Shown here in pieces: positions 1 to 10,867 of a stretch of 64,000 nt of DNA (position 1 is the stretch's first letter; every line of letters starts with the position of its first letter). The notes beneath the pieces were generated by a model. That model saw only the letters and a program-made list of their open reading frames with translations. It did not search any database and was not told where the DNA came from. Origin of the DNA: Pseudomonas sp. 14P_8.1_Bac3 (lineage in GTDB: Bacteria; Pseudomonadota; Gammaproteobacteria; Pseudomonadales; Pseudomonadaceae). The translations under genes and the position numbers were made by a program. The stretch lies in assembly GCF_025466085.1 (NCBI RefSeq), contig NZ_JANLOD010000021.1, forward strand, positions 62,001 through 126,000, written 5' to 3'.

Positions 1-1233
1 GACGCCAAACTGCTCGACATGCTGAAGGCTAACGGTTCGATTACCAACGCGCAGTACAGCGAACTGCAAGCCGAACTGGCACGGGATCAGAAAGACCAGC
101 AAATCGCCCGTCAAGCTCAGCAAGAGACCAATGAGCAGATCGCGGCGACGGCGAAGAAAACCAACGAACTGAGCACCTTCGACCAGAAACTGGCGTGGGC
201 TGCCAAGACCCAGTTCAAGGGTGACGTGCGTTTCCGTCAGGAAACGGTCAAGAACGACGGTGTTTCGAACAACCGCGACCAGGATCGTCAGCGCGTTCGT
301 GCCCGTCTGGGTGCCTACACCGAGATCAACCCGCAAGTCGACACCGGTATCCGTATCGCCACCGGTAACAACGACGACGCGCGTTCCACCAACCAGAGTC
401 TGGACAACTACTTCGACAAGAAGTCGATCTGGCTGGACCAGGGTTACGTCGACTACCACCCTGACTTCGCCAAGAACCTGCACATCGTTGGCGGCAAGAT
501 GCCCCAGCAATGGGTGAGCATGGGCGACATCATCTGGGATAGCGACATCAACCCGGAAGGTCTGTCCCTGTCCTATAAATACCCGCTGGGTTCCACCGCC
601 GAACTGTTCGGTAGCGCCGGCCACTACACCCTCAAGGACAACGTCGATGGCGACGGCGTGCAGTTCAAGCACGACCTGCGCCTGTACGCCGGCCAGTTGG
701 GCGCGCGCTTCGCGATTACCGACAACCTGAAACTGACCCTGGGTGGCAGCATCTACGGCTACGACAACGACGACGACATCACCGCGGGCGGCACCAGCAT
801 CCCATCGGTACTGGCCACCAACGGCAACACCCCGAACGAACAGTTCAAATTGTACGAAGGCTTTGGTCAGCTCGACATCGGCGGCCTGCCGGTGCCCCTG
901 TCGTTGTACGGTCAGATCGTCAACAACAAAGATGCCAGCAACGACCAGGACACTGGCTGGCTGGCCGGCGTGAAGACCAAGTTCTACGGCTTCGGCGTGG
1001 ACTACAACTACCGCGACGTGCAGCGTAACGCCGTGGTCGGTGCCTTCACCGACTCCGACTTTGCCAACGGTTTCACCGGTTCGCGCGGTAGCAAGCTGAA
1101 AGTGAACTACGAGCTGGACAAGAACTTCGCCCTCGGCGCGACGTACTTCATGGCGAAGTCCGACTACACCAACGCCACCCTGCGGGACTCGAAGATCAAC
1201 ACCCTGCAACTGGATGCTGAAGCCAAGTTCTGA
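1..1233 (+). CDS. putative porin (Porin_5 family), 5' end missing
   Basis: Outer-membrane beta-barrel porin, C-terminal part. The frame is open from base 1 through the first ATG at 19, so the true start lies outside the window. The first ~60 residues visible are a polar, heptad-like alpha-helical stretch (a periplasmic coiled-coil typical of this family). The rest alternates polar and aromatic residues with Gly/Asn/Asp turns and ends in ...EAKF, the usual aromatic C-terminal barrel signal. Family membership is from recognition of conserved segments such as VRFRQE, RLGAYTEINPQVDTGIRIATG and QQWVSMGDIIWDSDINPEG. Substrate is unknown. A strong terminator follows, so it ends its transcription unit. 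Confidence 0.85.
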   Translation, partial: DAKLLDMLKANGSITNAQYSELQAELARDQKDQQIARQAQQETNEQIAATAKKTNELSTFDQKLAWAAKTQFKGDVRFRQETVKNDGVSNNRDQDRQRVRARLGAYTEINPQVDTGIRIATGNNDDARSTNQSLDNYFDKKSIWLDQGYVDYHPDFAKNLHIVGGKMPQQWVSMGDIIWDSDINPEGLSLSYKYPLGSTAELFGSAGHYTLKDNVDGDGVQFKHDLRLYAGQLGARFAITDNLKLTLGGSIYGYDNDDDITAGGTSIPSVLATNGNTPNEQFKLYEGFGQLDIGGLPVPLSLYGQIVNNKDASNDQDTGWLAGVKTKFYGFGVDYNYRDVQRNAVVGAFTDSDFANGFTGSRGSKLKVNYELDKNFALGATYFMAKSDYTNATLRDSKINTLQLDAEAKF

Positions 1234-1280
1234 TTCAGCCGCCATAAGACTCGGGCAAGGACGCCTGAGTTGTCCTCATA

Positions 1281-1340
1281 AACTCGCGTTGCCGTATCGG
1301 TCCCCATCATCCGTCCGATACGGCAGCGCGAGTTTTTTTG
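1281..1340 (+). terminator. rho-independent terminator of the porin gene
   Basis: Long, almost perfect hairpin: the arm AACTCGCGTTGCCGTATCGG pairs with a downstream CCGATACGG-C-AGCGCGAGTT arm, followed by a run of T. It lies about 50 bp after the porin stop. Confidence 0.9.
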
Positions 1341-1353
1341 CGCCTGTTAAAAC

Positions 1354-1449
1354 CTGAGCGAGCTTGCTCGCGATGGTTTCGAGAACGCCGCGGAGTGTCA
1401 GGTTCCCAGCGTCATCGTTGACGACCCTCGCGAGCAAGCTCGCTCCTAC
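1354..1449. repeat. REP doublet (inverted pair)
   Basis: Two facing REP units, GAGCGAGCTTGCTCGCGAT at 1356 and CGCGAGCAAGCTCGCTCC ending at about 1446, separated by about 50 bp. Between porin and the convergent fabH-like gene. Confidence 0.85.
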
Positions 1450-1453
1450 CATT

Positions 1454-2575
1454 TCAGCGCTTGCGCAGAATCACGCTACCAATCGAATAACCCGCGCCGA
1501 ACGAACTGAGCACCGCCAGCGAGCCGGCCGCCAGGTCATCCTGGTTCTTGTGAAACGCAATCACCGAACCGGCGGAACTGGTGTTGGCATAAGTGTCGAG
1601 AATCACCGGCGCTTCCTGCTCGGTCGCTTCACGGCCCAGCAACTTCTTCACGATCAGGTGGTTCATGCTGAGGTTGGCCTGGTGCAGCCAGAAGCGCTTC
1701 ACGTCGCTGACGTTGAGCTGGTTTTCTTCCAGGTGCTTGGCAATCAGCTCGGCCACCATCGGGCAGACATCACGGAACACCTTGCGGCCTTCCTGCACGA
1801 ACAGTTTGTCCTTGGCACCGATGCCCTCTTCCGCGGCGCGGTTGAGGAAGCCGAAGTTGTTGCGGATATTGTTGGAGAACTTGGTCAGCAGTTTGGTGCT
1901 CACCACGTCGAATTGATGCTGCGAGGTTGCCAGATCAGCGCGCTCGATGATCACCGCGGTCGCCGCGTCGCCGAAGATGAAGTGGCTGTCGCGGTCGCGG
2001 AAGTTCAGGTGACCGGTGCAGACTTCCGGGTTGACCATCAGGATCGCCCGGGCCTGGCCCAGTTGCACGCTGTTGGCGGCGGCCTGGATGCCAAAGGTGG
2101 CCGAGGAGCAGGCCACGTTCATGTCGAACCCGAAACCCTGGATGCCCAGCGCTTCCTGGACTTCGATGGCAATGGCCGGGTAGGCGCGTTGCAGGTTGGA
2201 GCAGGCGACGATCACGCCGTCGATGTCAGCGGCGGTTTTGCCGGCGCGCTGCAAGGCTTGCTCGGCGGCGCCGATGGCCATCTGGCAGAGGACCGACCAT
2301 TCGTCGTTGGAACGCTCCGGTAGGCGTGGCGCCATGCGTTGCGGATCAAGGATGCCGTCCTTGTCCATGACGAAGCGACTTTTGATGCCGGAAGCTTTTT
2401 CGATAAACGCCGCGCTGGACTCGGTCAACGCTTCGACTTCGCCACGGGCGATGGCATCGGCGTTGTCGGCGTTGAAAAGCGCGACGTAAGCATTGAAAGA
2501 CTGCACCAGCTCTTCGTTGGAAATGCTGTTGGCCGGGGTGTACAGGCCGGTGCCGCTGATGACGACGTTATGCAT
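1454..2575 (-). CDS. beta-ketoacyl-ACP synthase III family protein (FabH-like)
   Basis: Thiolase-fold condensing enzyme of the KAS III family (373 aa), expected to join an acyl-CoA or acyl-ACP primer to malonyl-ACP in the cytoplasm. The active-site triad is visible: Cys in NVACSSATFG, His in WLHQANLSMN and Asn in DTYANTSSAGS. It is longer than classical FabH (about 317 aa) and resembles the P. aeruginosa FabH2/PA3286 type, known to feed octanoyl-CoA from beta-oxidation into fatty acid synthesis; that substrate is an analogy, not visible here. The start at 2575 (MHNVVISG) is preferred because AGAGA lies 7 bp upstream; a longer TTG-initiated frame exists. It lies 3' of hrpA on the same strand, with a 326-bp gap holding a REP pair. 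Confidence 0.85.
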   Translation of the reverse strand: MHNVVISGTGLYTPANSISNEELVQSFNAYVALFNADNADAIARGEVEALTESSAAFIEKASGIKSRFVMDKDGILDPQRMAPRLPERSNDEWSVLCQMAIGAAEQALQRAGKTAADIDGVIVACSNLQRAYPAIAIEVQEALGIQGFGFDMNVACSSATFGIQAAANSVQLGQARAILMVNPEVCTGHLNFRDRDSHFIFGDAATAVIIERADLATSQHQFDVVSTKLLTKFSNNIRNNFGFLNRAAEEGIGAKDKLFVQEGRKVFRDVCPMVAELIAKHLEENQLNVSDVKRFWLHQANLSMNHLIVKKLLGREATEQEAPVILDTYANTSSAGSVIAFHKNQDDLAAGSLAVLSSFGAGYSIGSVILRKR

Positions 2576-2793
2576 GGTCGTTTCTCTAATCTGTTCAGGC
2601 AGAAAGCATTGGCACCGACGTACCAACACACAAAGGGTCTGTTCCCGTCAGAGGAAGCAAACCTGGCATCGCTTTATTCCGAGATCCGGCCCGAGCGAAG
2701 GCTCTGGGTCGCAAAACCGGCATTTATGGTCGCGAAGTTTGCCATAAACGCCGGGGTTTGGCGCCTTTTGCAATCACAACGACGTCCTCCTGT

Positions 2794-2880
2794 TGGAGCG
2801 GGCTTGCTCGCGAAGACGCCGTCAGACTCAATATCAATGTTGGCTGACCTGGCGCTTTCGCGAGCAAGCCCGCTCCCAGA
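2794..2880. repeat. REP doublet
   Basis: GGAGCGGGCTTGCTCGCGAA faces TTCGCGAGCAAGCCCGCTCC, with a spacer that reads AACATTGATATTGA on the opposite strand (compare the other doublets). It lies just 3' of hrpA. Confidence 0.85.
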
Positions 2881-2901
2881 GGATTGTGCAAGCCCAACGC
2901 C

Positions 2902-5900
2902 TTATGGCTCGACCTGGCTCCACTGCTTGCTCAGGCGCTTGTCGGAAATCGGCACTTTGGTACCCAACTGCTGGGCAAACAGCGACACCCGGTATTCCTC
3001 CAGCCACCAGCGGTACAGCTCGAGCTGCGGATCGCGCTTGCCTTCCTGGGCATGCTTGCTGGCGCGTGCCTGGTACTGAGCCCAGAGACCAGACAATTCG
3101 CCGCTCCAGACCCGATCCCGCTGCACTTGCGCGCCTATTTTCTCGAAACGTTGCTCGACCGCCTTCAGGTAACGCGGCAGCTCCTTGAGCCATTGCATCG
3201 GCGTTTCGCGGACAAACCCCGGGTACACCAGATGACTGAGCTGCTGCTTGATGTCGTTCAGGGCCACGGCTTGCGCCAGGTCGATCTTGCCCTTGAAGCG
3301 TTTTTGCAGGCCGTGCCAGAGCTTGAGAATTTCCAGGGTCAGCTTCGCCAGACGCTCGGCGTGCTCGGTCCAGCCGCCCCGTTTACGCTCGGCCAACGCC
3401 GCCAGCCCGGCACCGTCACGCGGCAGCGGATCCTCGCCGTCGAGAATGCAGCTGTCGAGACTGGCCAGCAGAATGTCTTCCACCAGGCTGTCGACCCGCC
3501 CCATGTCGCGGTACATCAGGCCCAGCTCGGTCAGGCCCGGCAGCTTGCCGCGCAGGAACTTCGCCGGTTCCGCCAGTTGCTGCATCAGCAAGCGCTGCAA
3601 GGCGCGGCGATGCTGGAACTCGGCTTCGGCCGGCGTCGAGAAGCGCCCTTCCTTGACCGTGCCGGCCTCCTCCACCAGCGCCGGATAGACCGTCATCGAC
3701 AACCCGGCGATCTTCTGTTGGGTCTTTTCCGCCACCGCCGCGAAGACTTTCGCCTCGACCGGCTGCTGGCTTTTCGCGGTCTGCGGCACCGCCAGTGCCG
3801 CCTGGCTCGCCTCGGCGAATTTCGCGGTCAGTTCCGCCAGGTCGCGCCCTTCGCCGAGGAACTTGCCCTGGCCATCGACGATTTCCAGGTTCATGCGCAG
3901 ATGGCTTTCGACCTGCTGCGCCGCTTCGGCCCAGGCTTCGTCGCTGACCCGCGCGCCGGTCATGCGCAGCAGTTCGCGACCCAGCGCCTGAGGCAACGAG
4001 CCCTCGGCAAAGGTCATGCGTTGCAACGCCGCCTTGACGAAGTCCGGCACCGGCACGAAGTTCTTGCGCAGCGCCTTCGGCAGGTTGCGTACCAGTGCAA
4101 TGCACTTGGCCTCGATCACACCGGGCACCAGCCATTCCAGGCGTTCCGGTGGCAGCATCGGCAACAGCGGCGCCGGCACGCGCAGGGTCACGCCGTCGCG
4201 CGGATGGTTCGGTTCGAAGTGATAACTGAGCGCCAGCTCCAGATCGCCAATGTGCAAGGTGTCCGGGTAATGCAAGGCGGTGACTTCACTGGCCTCGCGG
4301 GCCAGCACGTCTTCTTCGCGCATGATCAGCAGCTGTGGATCTTTCTGACTGTTGACCCGGTACCAGCTGTCGAAGGTCGCGGTCTGGTGGATCTCCGCCG
4401 GCAACCGCGCGTCGTAGAAAGCGAACAGGGTTTCTTCGTCGGCCAGGATGTCGCGCCGCCGGGCCTTGGCCTCCAGCTCGTCGAGTTGTTCCAGCAGCTG
4501 TTGGTTGGCCGTCAGGCATCGGGCCCTGGACTGGATCTCGCCACGCACCAGGCCTTCGCGAATGAACAACTCGCGGGAGACCACCGGATCGACCGGCCCG
4601 TAATGCACCGGACGGCGGCCGACGATGATCAGCCCGAACAACGTGATCTGCTCGAACGCGACGACCTGACCGCGCTTCTTCTCCCAATGGGGCTCGAAGT
4701 GGTTTTTCTTGATCAGGTGCCCGGCCAGCGGCTCGATCCAGTCGGCATCGATCTTGGCGACCATACGCGCATACAGCTTGGTGGTTTCCACCAGTTCGGC
4801 GGTCATCAGCCATTGCGGACGCTTTTTGCCGAGGCCCGAGGACGGGTGAATCCAGAAGCGGCGCTGACGGGCGCCGAGGTAATCGCCGTCTTCGGTTTTC
4901 TGCCCGATCTGGCTGAGCAGGCCCGAGAGCACGGCTTTGTGCAGTTTCGGGTAATCCGCCGGCTCTTTGTTCAGGCTCAACTGCATGTCGCGGCAGATCA
5001 GGCTCAACTGCCGATGAGAGTCGCGCCACTCGCGCAGGCGCAGGTAATTCAGGAAATGCTTGCGACACCAGTTGCGCAGCGGGCTCGCCGTCAGCGCCTG
5101 GCGTTGCTCTTCGAAACCGCGCCACAGATTGACCAGCCCGGCGAAGTCAGAGTCCACGTCTTTCCATTGCGCGTGCGCCTGATCCGCCGCTTGCTGACGC
5201 TCCGGCGGACGTTCGCGCGGGTCCTGGATCGACATGGCGCTGGCGACGATCAGCACTTCCTGCAAGCTGCCGAGTTTCGCCGCCTCCAGCAACATGCGCC
5301 CCATGCGCGGGTCCACCGGCAAACGCGCCAACTGGCGACCTAGCGGCGTCAGCTGGCTGTTGCGGTCCACCGCCGAGAGTTCTTGCAGCAGGTTGAAACC
5401 ATCGCTGATGGCCTTGCCATCCGGCGGCTCGATGAACGGGAAATCGGTGATCTCGCCGAGACGCAAATGCAGCATCTGCAGAATGACCGCCGCGAGGTTG
5501 GTACGGAGGATTTCCGGGTCGGTGAATTCCGGACGACCGAGGAAATCCTCTTCGCTGAACAGCCGTACACAGATGCCCGGCTCGACCCGCCCGCAACGAC
5601 CTTTACGCTGGTTGGCGCTGGCCTGGGAAATCGCTTCGATGGGCAGGCGCTGGACCTTGGCGCGGTAACTGTAGCGGCTGATGCGCGCGGTGCCGCTGTC
5701 GATCACGTAACGAATGCCCGGCACGGTCAGCGAGGTTTCCGCGACGTTGGTCGCCAGCACCACGCGACGGCCCGGGTGCGACTGGAATATCCGCTGCTGC
5801 TCGGCCGGCGAGAGCCGCGCGTACAACGGCAGAATTTCGGTGTGCTTGAGCTGGGCCTTGCGCAGCATGTCGGCGGCGTCGCGGATCTCGCGCTCGCCGG

Positions 5901-6813
5901 GCAGGAACACCAGCACGTCGCCCGGGCTCTTGCGCTCGCTGCGTTCGAACGCGGCGATTTCGTCGAGGGTGGCGAGGATCGCCTGATCCACGGTCAGGTC
6001 ATCCTCGACACGGTTGCCCTCTTCGTCCTGCTCCAGGGTCAGCGGGCGATACCAGGTGTCCACCGGGAAGGTGCGGCCGGAGACTTCGACAATCGGCGCG
6101 TCATCGAAATGCCTGGAGAAGCGCTCCAGGTCGATGGTCGCCGAGGTAATGATGACTTTCAGGTCCGGGCGCCGGGGCAGCAGGGTTTTCAGGTAGCCGA
6201 GCAGGAAGTCGATGTTGAGACTGCGTTCGTGGGCTTCGTCGACGATGATCGTGTCGTAGCGTTCGAGGTAGCGGTCGTTCTGGGTTTCCGCCAGCAGGAT
6301 GCCGTCAGTCATCAGTTTGATCAGGGTGTTGGAATCGCTCTGGTCCTCGAACCGCACCTGATAGCCGACCAGCGCGCCCAACGGCGTGGCCAGTTCTTCG
6401 GCGACCCGGCTGGCAACGCTGCGCGCGGCGATTCGACGCGGCTGGGTGTGGCCGATCAGGCCATGTTGGCCGCGACCGATTTCCAGGCAGATTTTCGGCA
6501 ACTGGGTGGTTTTGCCCGAGCCGGTTTCGCCGGCGATGATCAGCACCTGATGCTTGAGCAGCGCCTCCTTGATTTCGTCGCGCTTGGCGGCGATCGGCAG
6601 GCTGTCGTCATAGCGGATCACCGGCAGGCTGGCACGCCGCGCCAGCACCTGATCGCAGGACGCCTGCATGCGCGTTACCCATTGGGCCAGCTTGGCCTCG
6701 TCGGGTTTCTTGCGCAGCTCAAGCAACTGCCGCCGCAGCCGGTGGCGGTCGGCAAGCATGGCGTGATCGAGGTTTTTCAGCAGTTTGTCGATTGCAGGCG
6801 ATTCGTCAGTCAT
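2902..6813 (-). CDS. hrpA: ATP-dependent RNA helicase HrpA (DEAH-box)
   Basis: 1303-aa DEAH-box helicase, matching the usual ~1300 aa of HrpA; in E. coli it acts on RNA and rescues stalled ribosomes. Walker A GETGSGKT is at residues 95-102 and DEAH at 192-195. The SAT motif (ITSATID) and motif VI (QRKGRCGRVEPG) follow, then the winged-helix/ratchet region and the long HrpA-specific C-terminal extension. The start at 6813 (MTDESPAID) is chosen over an upstream in-frame start at 6927, because the latter would translate through a REP sequence. Upstream is aceK, separated by a REP doublet. Confidence 0.95.
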   Translation of the reverse strand: MTDESPAIDKLLKNLDHAMLADRHRLRRQLLELRKKPDEAKLAQWVTRMQASCDQVLARRASLPVIRYDDSLPIAAKRDEIKEALLKHQVLIIAGETGSGKTTQLPKICLEIGRGQHGLIGHTQPRRIAARSVASRVAEELATPLGALVGYQVRFEDQSDSNTLIKLMTDGILLAETQNDRYLERYDTIIVDEAHERSLNIDFLLGYLKTLLPRRPDLKVIITSATIDLERFSRHFDDAPIVEVSGRTFPVDTWYRPLTLEQDEEGNRVEDDLTVDQAILATLDEIAAFERSERKSPGDVLVFLPGEREIRDAADMLRKAQLKHTEILPLYARLSPAEQQRIFQSHPGRRVVLATNVAETSLTVPGIRYVIDSGTARISRYSYRAKVQRLPIEAISQASANQRKGRCGRVEPGICVRLFSEEDFLGRPEFTDPEILRTNLAAVILQMLHLRLGEITDFPFIEPPDGKAISDGFNLLQELSAVDRNSQLTPLGRQLARLPVDPRMGRMLLEAAKLGSLQEVLIVASAMSIQDPRERPPERQQAADQAHAQWKDVDSDFAGLVNLWRGFEEQRQALTASPLRNWCRKHFLNYLRLREWRDSHRQLSLICRDMQLSLNKEPADYPKLHKAVLSGLLSQIGQKTEDGDYLGARQRRFWIHPSSGLGKKRPQWLMTAELVETTKLYARMVAKIDADWIEPLAGHLIKKNHFEPHWEKKRGQVVAFEQITLFGLIIVGRRPVHYGPVDPVVSRELFIREGLVRGEIQSRARCLTANQQLLEQLDELEAKARRRDILADEETLFAFYDARLPAEIHQTATFDSWYRVNSQKDPQLLIMREEDVLAREASEVTALHYPDTLHIGDLELALSYHFEPNHPRDGVTLRVPAPLLPMLPPERLEWLVPGVIEAKCIALVRNLPKALRKNFVPVPDFVKAALQRMTFAEGSLPQALGRELLRMTGARVSDEAWAEAAQQVESHLRMNLEIVDGQGKFLGEGRDLAELTAKFAEASQAALAVPQTAKSQQPVEAKVFAAVAEKTQQKIAGLSMTVYPALVEEAGTVKEGRFSTPAEAEFQHRRALQRLLMQQLAEPAKFLRGKLPGLTELGLMYRDMGRVDSLVEDILLASLDSCILDGEDPLPRDGAGLAALAERKRGGWTEHAERLAKLTLEILKLWHGLQKRFKGKIDLAQAVALNDIKQQLSHLVYPGFVRETPMQWLKELPRYLKAVEQRFEKIGAQVQRDRVWSGELSGLWAQYQARASKHAQEGKRDPQLELYRWWLEEYRVSLFAQQLGTKVPISDKRLSKQWSQVEP

Positions 6814-6883
6814 CAGGTACGCATTAAGTCGTCTAGTGGCGCAGGGGGCGGATTGTCGCAGATTTTGCGACCGCTGCGCGGCC

Positions 6884-6976
6884 GATCGCGAGCAGGCTCG
6901 CTCCCACACTGGATCTGTCGCGACCACAACATCGGGGCGTCGCGGTCAAATGTGAGAGCGAGCCTGCTCGCGATCG
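6884..6976. repeat. REP doublet
   Basis: GATCGCGAGCAGGCTCGCTCCCA faces GAGAGCGAGCCTGCTCGCGATC across a ~48-bp spacer, between aceK and hrpA. Confidence 0.85.
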
Positions 6977-6998
6977 ATGGCGCAGCAAACGCAGCGAA

Positions 6999-8717
6999 CT
7001 ACTCGCTATCGAGGCCCTTGCGCCGATACGGGAACACATCGATCACCTTGCCGGCGCGAATGGCGTCCTGCAGGCTTTTCCAGTAATCGGCGTTGTACAA
7101 CTCGCCATGCAATTGATCGAACAACTTGCGCTGCCCGGCATCGGCAAACAGAAACGGCGGAAATTCTTCCGGGAACACATCCAGCGGTCCGATCGAATAC
7201 CACGGTTCAGACGCCATCTCGTCTTCCGGCGTGCGCGGTTGCGGGATGTGGCGAAAATTGGCTTCGGTCAGGAAGCAGATTTCGTCGTAGTCATAAAACA
7301 CCACCCGCCCGTGACGCGTGACGCCGAAGTTTTTCAGGAGCATGTCGCCGGGAAAGATGTTTGCCGCCGCCAGCTGTTTGATCGCCAGGCCATAATCTTC
7401 CAGCGCCTCGCGCACCTGATCGTCATTGGCATTTTCCAGGTACAGGTTCAACGGTGTCATCCGCCGCTCGGTCCAGCAGTGGCGGATCAGCACGGTGTCG
7501 CCTTCCACCGACACGGTGGACGGCGCCACGTCGAGCAATTCCTCCAGGCACGCCGGATCGAACTTGCCCAACGGGAAACGGAAGTCGGCGAATTCCTGGG
7601 TATCGGCCATGCGCCCGACGCGATCGACGCTTTTCACCAGCCGATACTTCTCGATCACCGTGGCGCGGTCGACGTTTTTCGACGGCGAGAAACGGTCCTT
7701 GATGATTTTGAAGACGGTGTTGAAACCCGGCAGGGTGAACACGCTCATCACCATCCCGCGCACGCCGGGGGCCATGATGAACTGATCGTCGGTGTTGGCC
7801 AGGTGATTGATCAACGCCCGGTAGAACTCGGACTTGCCGTGTTTGTAGAAGCCGATCGAGGTGTACAGCTCGGCGATGTGCTTGCCCGGCAGGATGCGCC
7901 GCAGGAAACCGATGAACTCCGCCGGCACCGGCACATCCACCATGAAGTACGAACGGGTGAACGAGAAGATGATCGACACGTCGGCTTCATCGGTGATCAA
8001 CGCATCGATCTGGATGCCCCGCCCTTCGCGGTGCAGCAAAGGAATCACCAGCGGCCACTGTTCGTCCTGGGTGAAGATCCGGCCCACCAGGTAGGCGCCC
8101 TTGTTGCGGTAGAGCACCGAGGAGAACAGCTCGACGCTCAGCTCCGGGTCCTTGCACACCCAGTCCGGCAGGTTCTCGCGCAGTTGCGCTTCGAGGCGGC
8201 GCAGATCCCCCGGCAGGTCGGCGTAATCCTCGCTGAAGCGGTAGTCGGCAAAAATGCTCGCGAGCATGCCGGACAGCTGGCCCTGGGGTTTATAGGTGCG
8301 GGTTTGCGCAGCGCGGGCCCGGCGCAGGCTTGGCCGGGTGGTGTGGATGAACATGCAGCCGTCGCTGATCAGGTCATGGCTGAACAGGCCGCAGAAGATC
8401 GAGTTGTACCAGGTCTCGGACAGCTCATCATCAAAGCGCAGGTCGATCAGGCTGATGTAGGCGCTTTTCACCAGCGGCCAGCAGCTGACATCCAGCGTGT
8501 CGGTGTCGAACGCAATGCGCAGCCGGTCGACCGTCTCGCTGACTTTCTCTTCGTAGAGGTTGATCCGCGCCGCCGAAGCGACTTGCGTCGCCTGCCACTG
8601 CGCCTGCTCGAAGCGCGCTCGGGCGCCGTCGGTGATCTGCCGGAAATGCTCGCGGTAATCGTCAAAGCCATCGAGGACCATTCGGGCGATGTCGGCGGCT
8701 GGCCATTGCTGCGGCAT
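6999..8717 (-). CDS. aceK: isocitrate dehydrogenase kinase/phosphatase
   Basis: 572-aa bifunctional enzyme that phosphorylates and dephosphorylates isocitrate dehydrogenase, diverting isocitrate to the glyoxylate shunt during growth on acetate or fatty acids. It was recognised over its full length (E. coli AceK about 578 aa): N-terminal regulatory helical domain, then a kinase-like domain with [41 protein letters not shown] (catalytic/metal loop) and [15 protein letters not shown] (DFG-equivalent). It starts at [11 protein letters not shown] and ends with ...GLDSE. As usual in Pseudomonas it is not linked to aceA/aceB here. A REP doublet separates it from hrpA. Confidence 0.96.
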   Translation of the reverse strand: MPQQWPAADIARMVLDGFDDYREHFRQITDGARARFEQAQWQATQVASAARINLYEEKVSETVDRLRIAFDTDTLDVSCWPLVKSAYISLIDLRFDDELSETWYNSIFCGLFSHDLISDGCMFIHTTRPSLRRARAAQTRTYKPQGQLSGMLASIFADYRFSEDYADLPGDLRRLEAQLRENLPDWVCKDPELSVELFSSVLYRNKGAYLVGRIFTQDEQWPLVIPLLHREGRGIQIDALITDEADVSIIFSFTRSYFMVDVPVPAEFIGFLRRILPGKHIAELYTSIGFYKHGKSEFYRALINHLANTDDQFIMAPGVRGMVMSVFTLPGFNTVFKIIKDRFSPSKNVDRATVIEKYRLVKSVDRVGRMADTQEFADFRFPLGKFDPACLEELLDVAPSTVSVEGDTVLIRHCWTERRMTPLNLYLENANDDQVREALEDYGLAIKQLAAANIFPGDMLLKNFGVTRHGRVVFYDYDEICFLTEANFRHIPQPRTPEDEMASEPWYSIGPLDVFPEEFPPFLFADAGQRKLFDQLHGELYNADYWKSLQDAIRAGKVIDVFPYRRKGLDSE

Positions 8718-9170
8718 GGGGAGACCTCTGCGGGAATTCGGAAGCCCTGAGCTTAGCCAGTGAACCGGGTGCAGGAAAAGCGTAATTTTTGGGAGCGGCC
8801 ACGCCCCCAGCAGGAGCCGCGGGGTCTTTGCTCTGCGGGCTCTGCCGGATTTATTTGGTTACAGATGTTTCGAGTTTTTTTAATTCGACTGTTCGGTCAA
8901 TAAACCGCCTTGCGAGTCATCGCCTTTTTCAAATAATCGATTTACCTGCAGCCCTTGGACCGTCTGGCTTTCGGATCCAATTCCGGCATTCGGCCGTCGG
9001 CAACCCGGTGACTTCCGGCATCTCCTTCCGCCCTCGTTTGCCCGCGACGCACGCCGGGATTGGCCTTACCAAAATAGTGGCACTTTGATATACACGCCGA
9101 CTTCATTCGCCTGACAACAAGATCCTCGTACACGAGGACTCCCTCTCAATACACCCAAGGAGCACGTTGT
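8718..9170. other. 453-bp intergenic region between divergent aceK and MCP genes
   Basis: No convincing ORF. It should hold the promoters for aceK (minus) and the chemoreceptor (plus). A T-rich tract and TTGTGA-free AT-rich core lie near 8870-8935. A small CCTCG-TACA-CGAGG stem at about 9125-9138 lies just upstream of the MCP ribosome binding site. I could not identify a definite sigma-70 or FliA promoter. Confidence 0.5.
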
Positions 9171-10796
9171 ATGCCTATAAGGAATCTGCGCATCGGTTTG
9201 CGCGCGAGTTTGAGTTTTGCCGTGCTGGCCAGCCTTCTGGTGCTGGTCGGTCTGTTCGGCCTCGGTCAGATGGCGACCCTGCGCGAGAGCGCAGTGGTCA
9301 TCGAGGAATCGTGGATGCCCAGCATCGAAAGCATCCACGACAGCGCGGCCAATATCGCCACCATCCGCCTGGAATCGTTGCGCTTGATCGCCAACAGCCA
9401 AAGTGCGGTGCGGGAAAAGAGCAAAGGCCTCCTCAGTGCCCAACGCCAGGAATTGCTCAAACGCCTCAATGACCACAAGACGCTGCTGTCCAGCAACCAG
9501 GAACGGGCCATGCTCGACAGCCTGAATACGGACGTCGGCAAATACCTGTCGATCCTCGACCAGATCATCGCGCGAATCGACGCCGGCCAGAGTGATCAGG
9601 CCTACGCCCTTCTCAACAACGAACTGGCCCCGCAAGGCGGCGTGCTGGATAAATCCCTCGAATCGATGATCCGTTTCAATCAGCAAGGCGCCGCGGCTGC
9701 CACTGCCGCGTCCGCGTCGATGTACCAGCGTGCGCAATGGATCGTCGGCGCGATCATCGTGGTCGCGTTGATCGCCACCCTGCTGTTGGCCTGGCTGCTG
9801 ACCCGCAGCATCACCGCGCCGATCAACCAGGCGCTGAACGTCGCGCGGCGGATTGCCTCGGGTGACCTCAGCGGCCAGATCGTCAGTGAGGGCCAGGACG
9901 AAGCCGCGCAGTTGCTCGATGCCCTGGCCGAGATGCAGGTCAGTCTGCAGGCGACCATTCGCGGCATCAGCGAATCAGCGCGGCAACTGGCGTCCGCCGC
10001 CGAGGAGATGAGTTCGGTGATGGAAGAAAGCACCCGCGGCCTGCAACAGCAGAACGACCAGATCGAAATGGCCGCCACCGCCGTCACCGAAATGAGTACC
10101 GCGGTGGATGAAGTGGCTGCCAACGCGGTGTCCAGCGCCGAAGCGTCCCAGGCATCGAACGACGACAGCAAGCACGGCCACATTCAGGTCAGCGAAACCA
10201 TCGCTTCGATTCAGGGCCTGGTCAGCGAAGTGCTCGGCGCGTCGCAACAGGCCGAGGGCCTGGCGGTTCAGGCGCAGGACATCAGCAAAGTGCTGGAAGT
10301 GATCCGCGGCATCGCCGGGCAGACCAATCTGTTGGCGCTCAACGCTGCCATCGAAGCCGCCCGGGCCGGTGAAGCCGGACGCGGCTTCGCCGTGGTGGCC
10401 GATGAAGTGCGCTCGCTGGCGCTGCGCACGCAGAATTCCACCGAAGAAATCGAATTGATGATCAACGCTATCCAGCAAGGCACCGGGGCCACGGTCAGCG
10501 CCTTGCAGAACAGTGCCGAGCAGGCGAGCCAGACCCTGCGCCGGGCCAATAGCGCCGGCAACGCCCTGGAGAAAATCACCGCGTCGATCTCGCAGATCAA
10601 CGAGCGCAACCTGGTCATCGCCAGCGCCGCCGAACAGCAAGCGCTGGTGGCTCGGGAAGTCGACCAGAACCTGGTGAACATCCGCGACCTCTCGACCCAG
10701 ACCGCCGCCGGCGCCACCCAGACCTCGGCCGCCAGCCAGGAACTGTCGCGGCTGGCCGTCGACCTCAACGGCCTGGTGACACGCTTCATCATTTGA
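9171..10796 (+). CDS. methyl-accepting chemotaxis protein
   Basis: Transmembrane chemoreceptor of 541 aa. An N-terminal TM helix (about 11-33) is followed by a ~155-residue periplasmic helical bundle of the four-helix-bundle (TarH/4HB_MCP) size. TM2 is about 190-211, HAMP about 212-265, and the cytoplasmic signalling coiled-coil follows. The highly conserved hairpin tip spans about 379-420 ([20 protein letters not shown] then [17 protein letters not shown]), which binds CheA/CheW. The start is supported by CAAGGAG 8 bp before the ATG. Ligand is unknown. The following DMT gene starts 71 bp downstream and may be cotranscribed. Confidence 0.95.
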   Translation: MPIRNLRIGLRASLSFAVLASLLVLVGLFGLGQMATLRESAVVIEESWMPSIESIHDSAANIATIRLESLRLIANSQSAVREKSKGLLSAQRQELLKRLNDHKTLLSSNQERAMLDSLNTDVGKYLSILDQIIARIDAGQSDQAYALLNNELAPQGGVLDKSLESMIRFNQQGAAAATAASASMYQRAQWIVGAIIVVALIATLLLAWLLTRSITAPINQALNVARRIASGDLSGQIVSEGQDEAAQLLDALAEMQVSLQATIRGISESARQLASAAEEMSSVMEESTRGLQQQNDQIEMAATAVTEMSTAVDEVAANAVSSAEASQASNDDSKHGHIQVSETIASIQGLVSEVLGASQQAEGLAVQAQDISKVLEVIRGIAGQTNLLALNAAIEAARAGEAGRGFAVVADEVRSLALRTQNSTEEIELMINAIQQGTGATVSALQNSAEQASQTLRRANSAGNALEKITASISQINERNLVIASAAEQQALVAREVDQNLVNIRDLSTQTAAGATQTSAASQELSRLAVDLNGLVTRFII

Positions 10797-10867
10797 TGTC
10801 GGTTTTTCGGTTGCCACGGACAAGGCTCTCGGCAACACTCTCGCCCCCATCAAGGAAGGAGTGCACC

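Noticed and set aside
2884-8750. Very long ORFs on the plus strand opposite hrpA and aceK (e.g. 819, 567 and 547 codons)
   Set aside because: They are antisense to hrpA and aceK, which have clear families and motifs. The shadows are rich in Arg/Gln/His/Leu as expected from high-GC antisense frames and have no recognisable domains.
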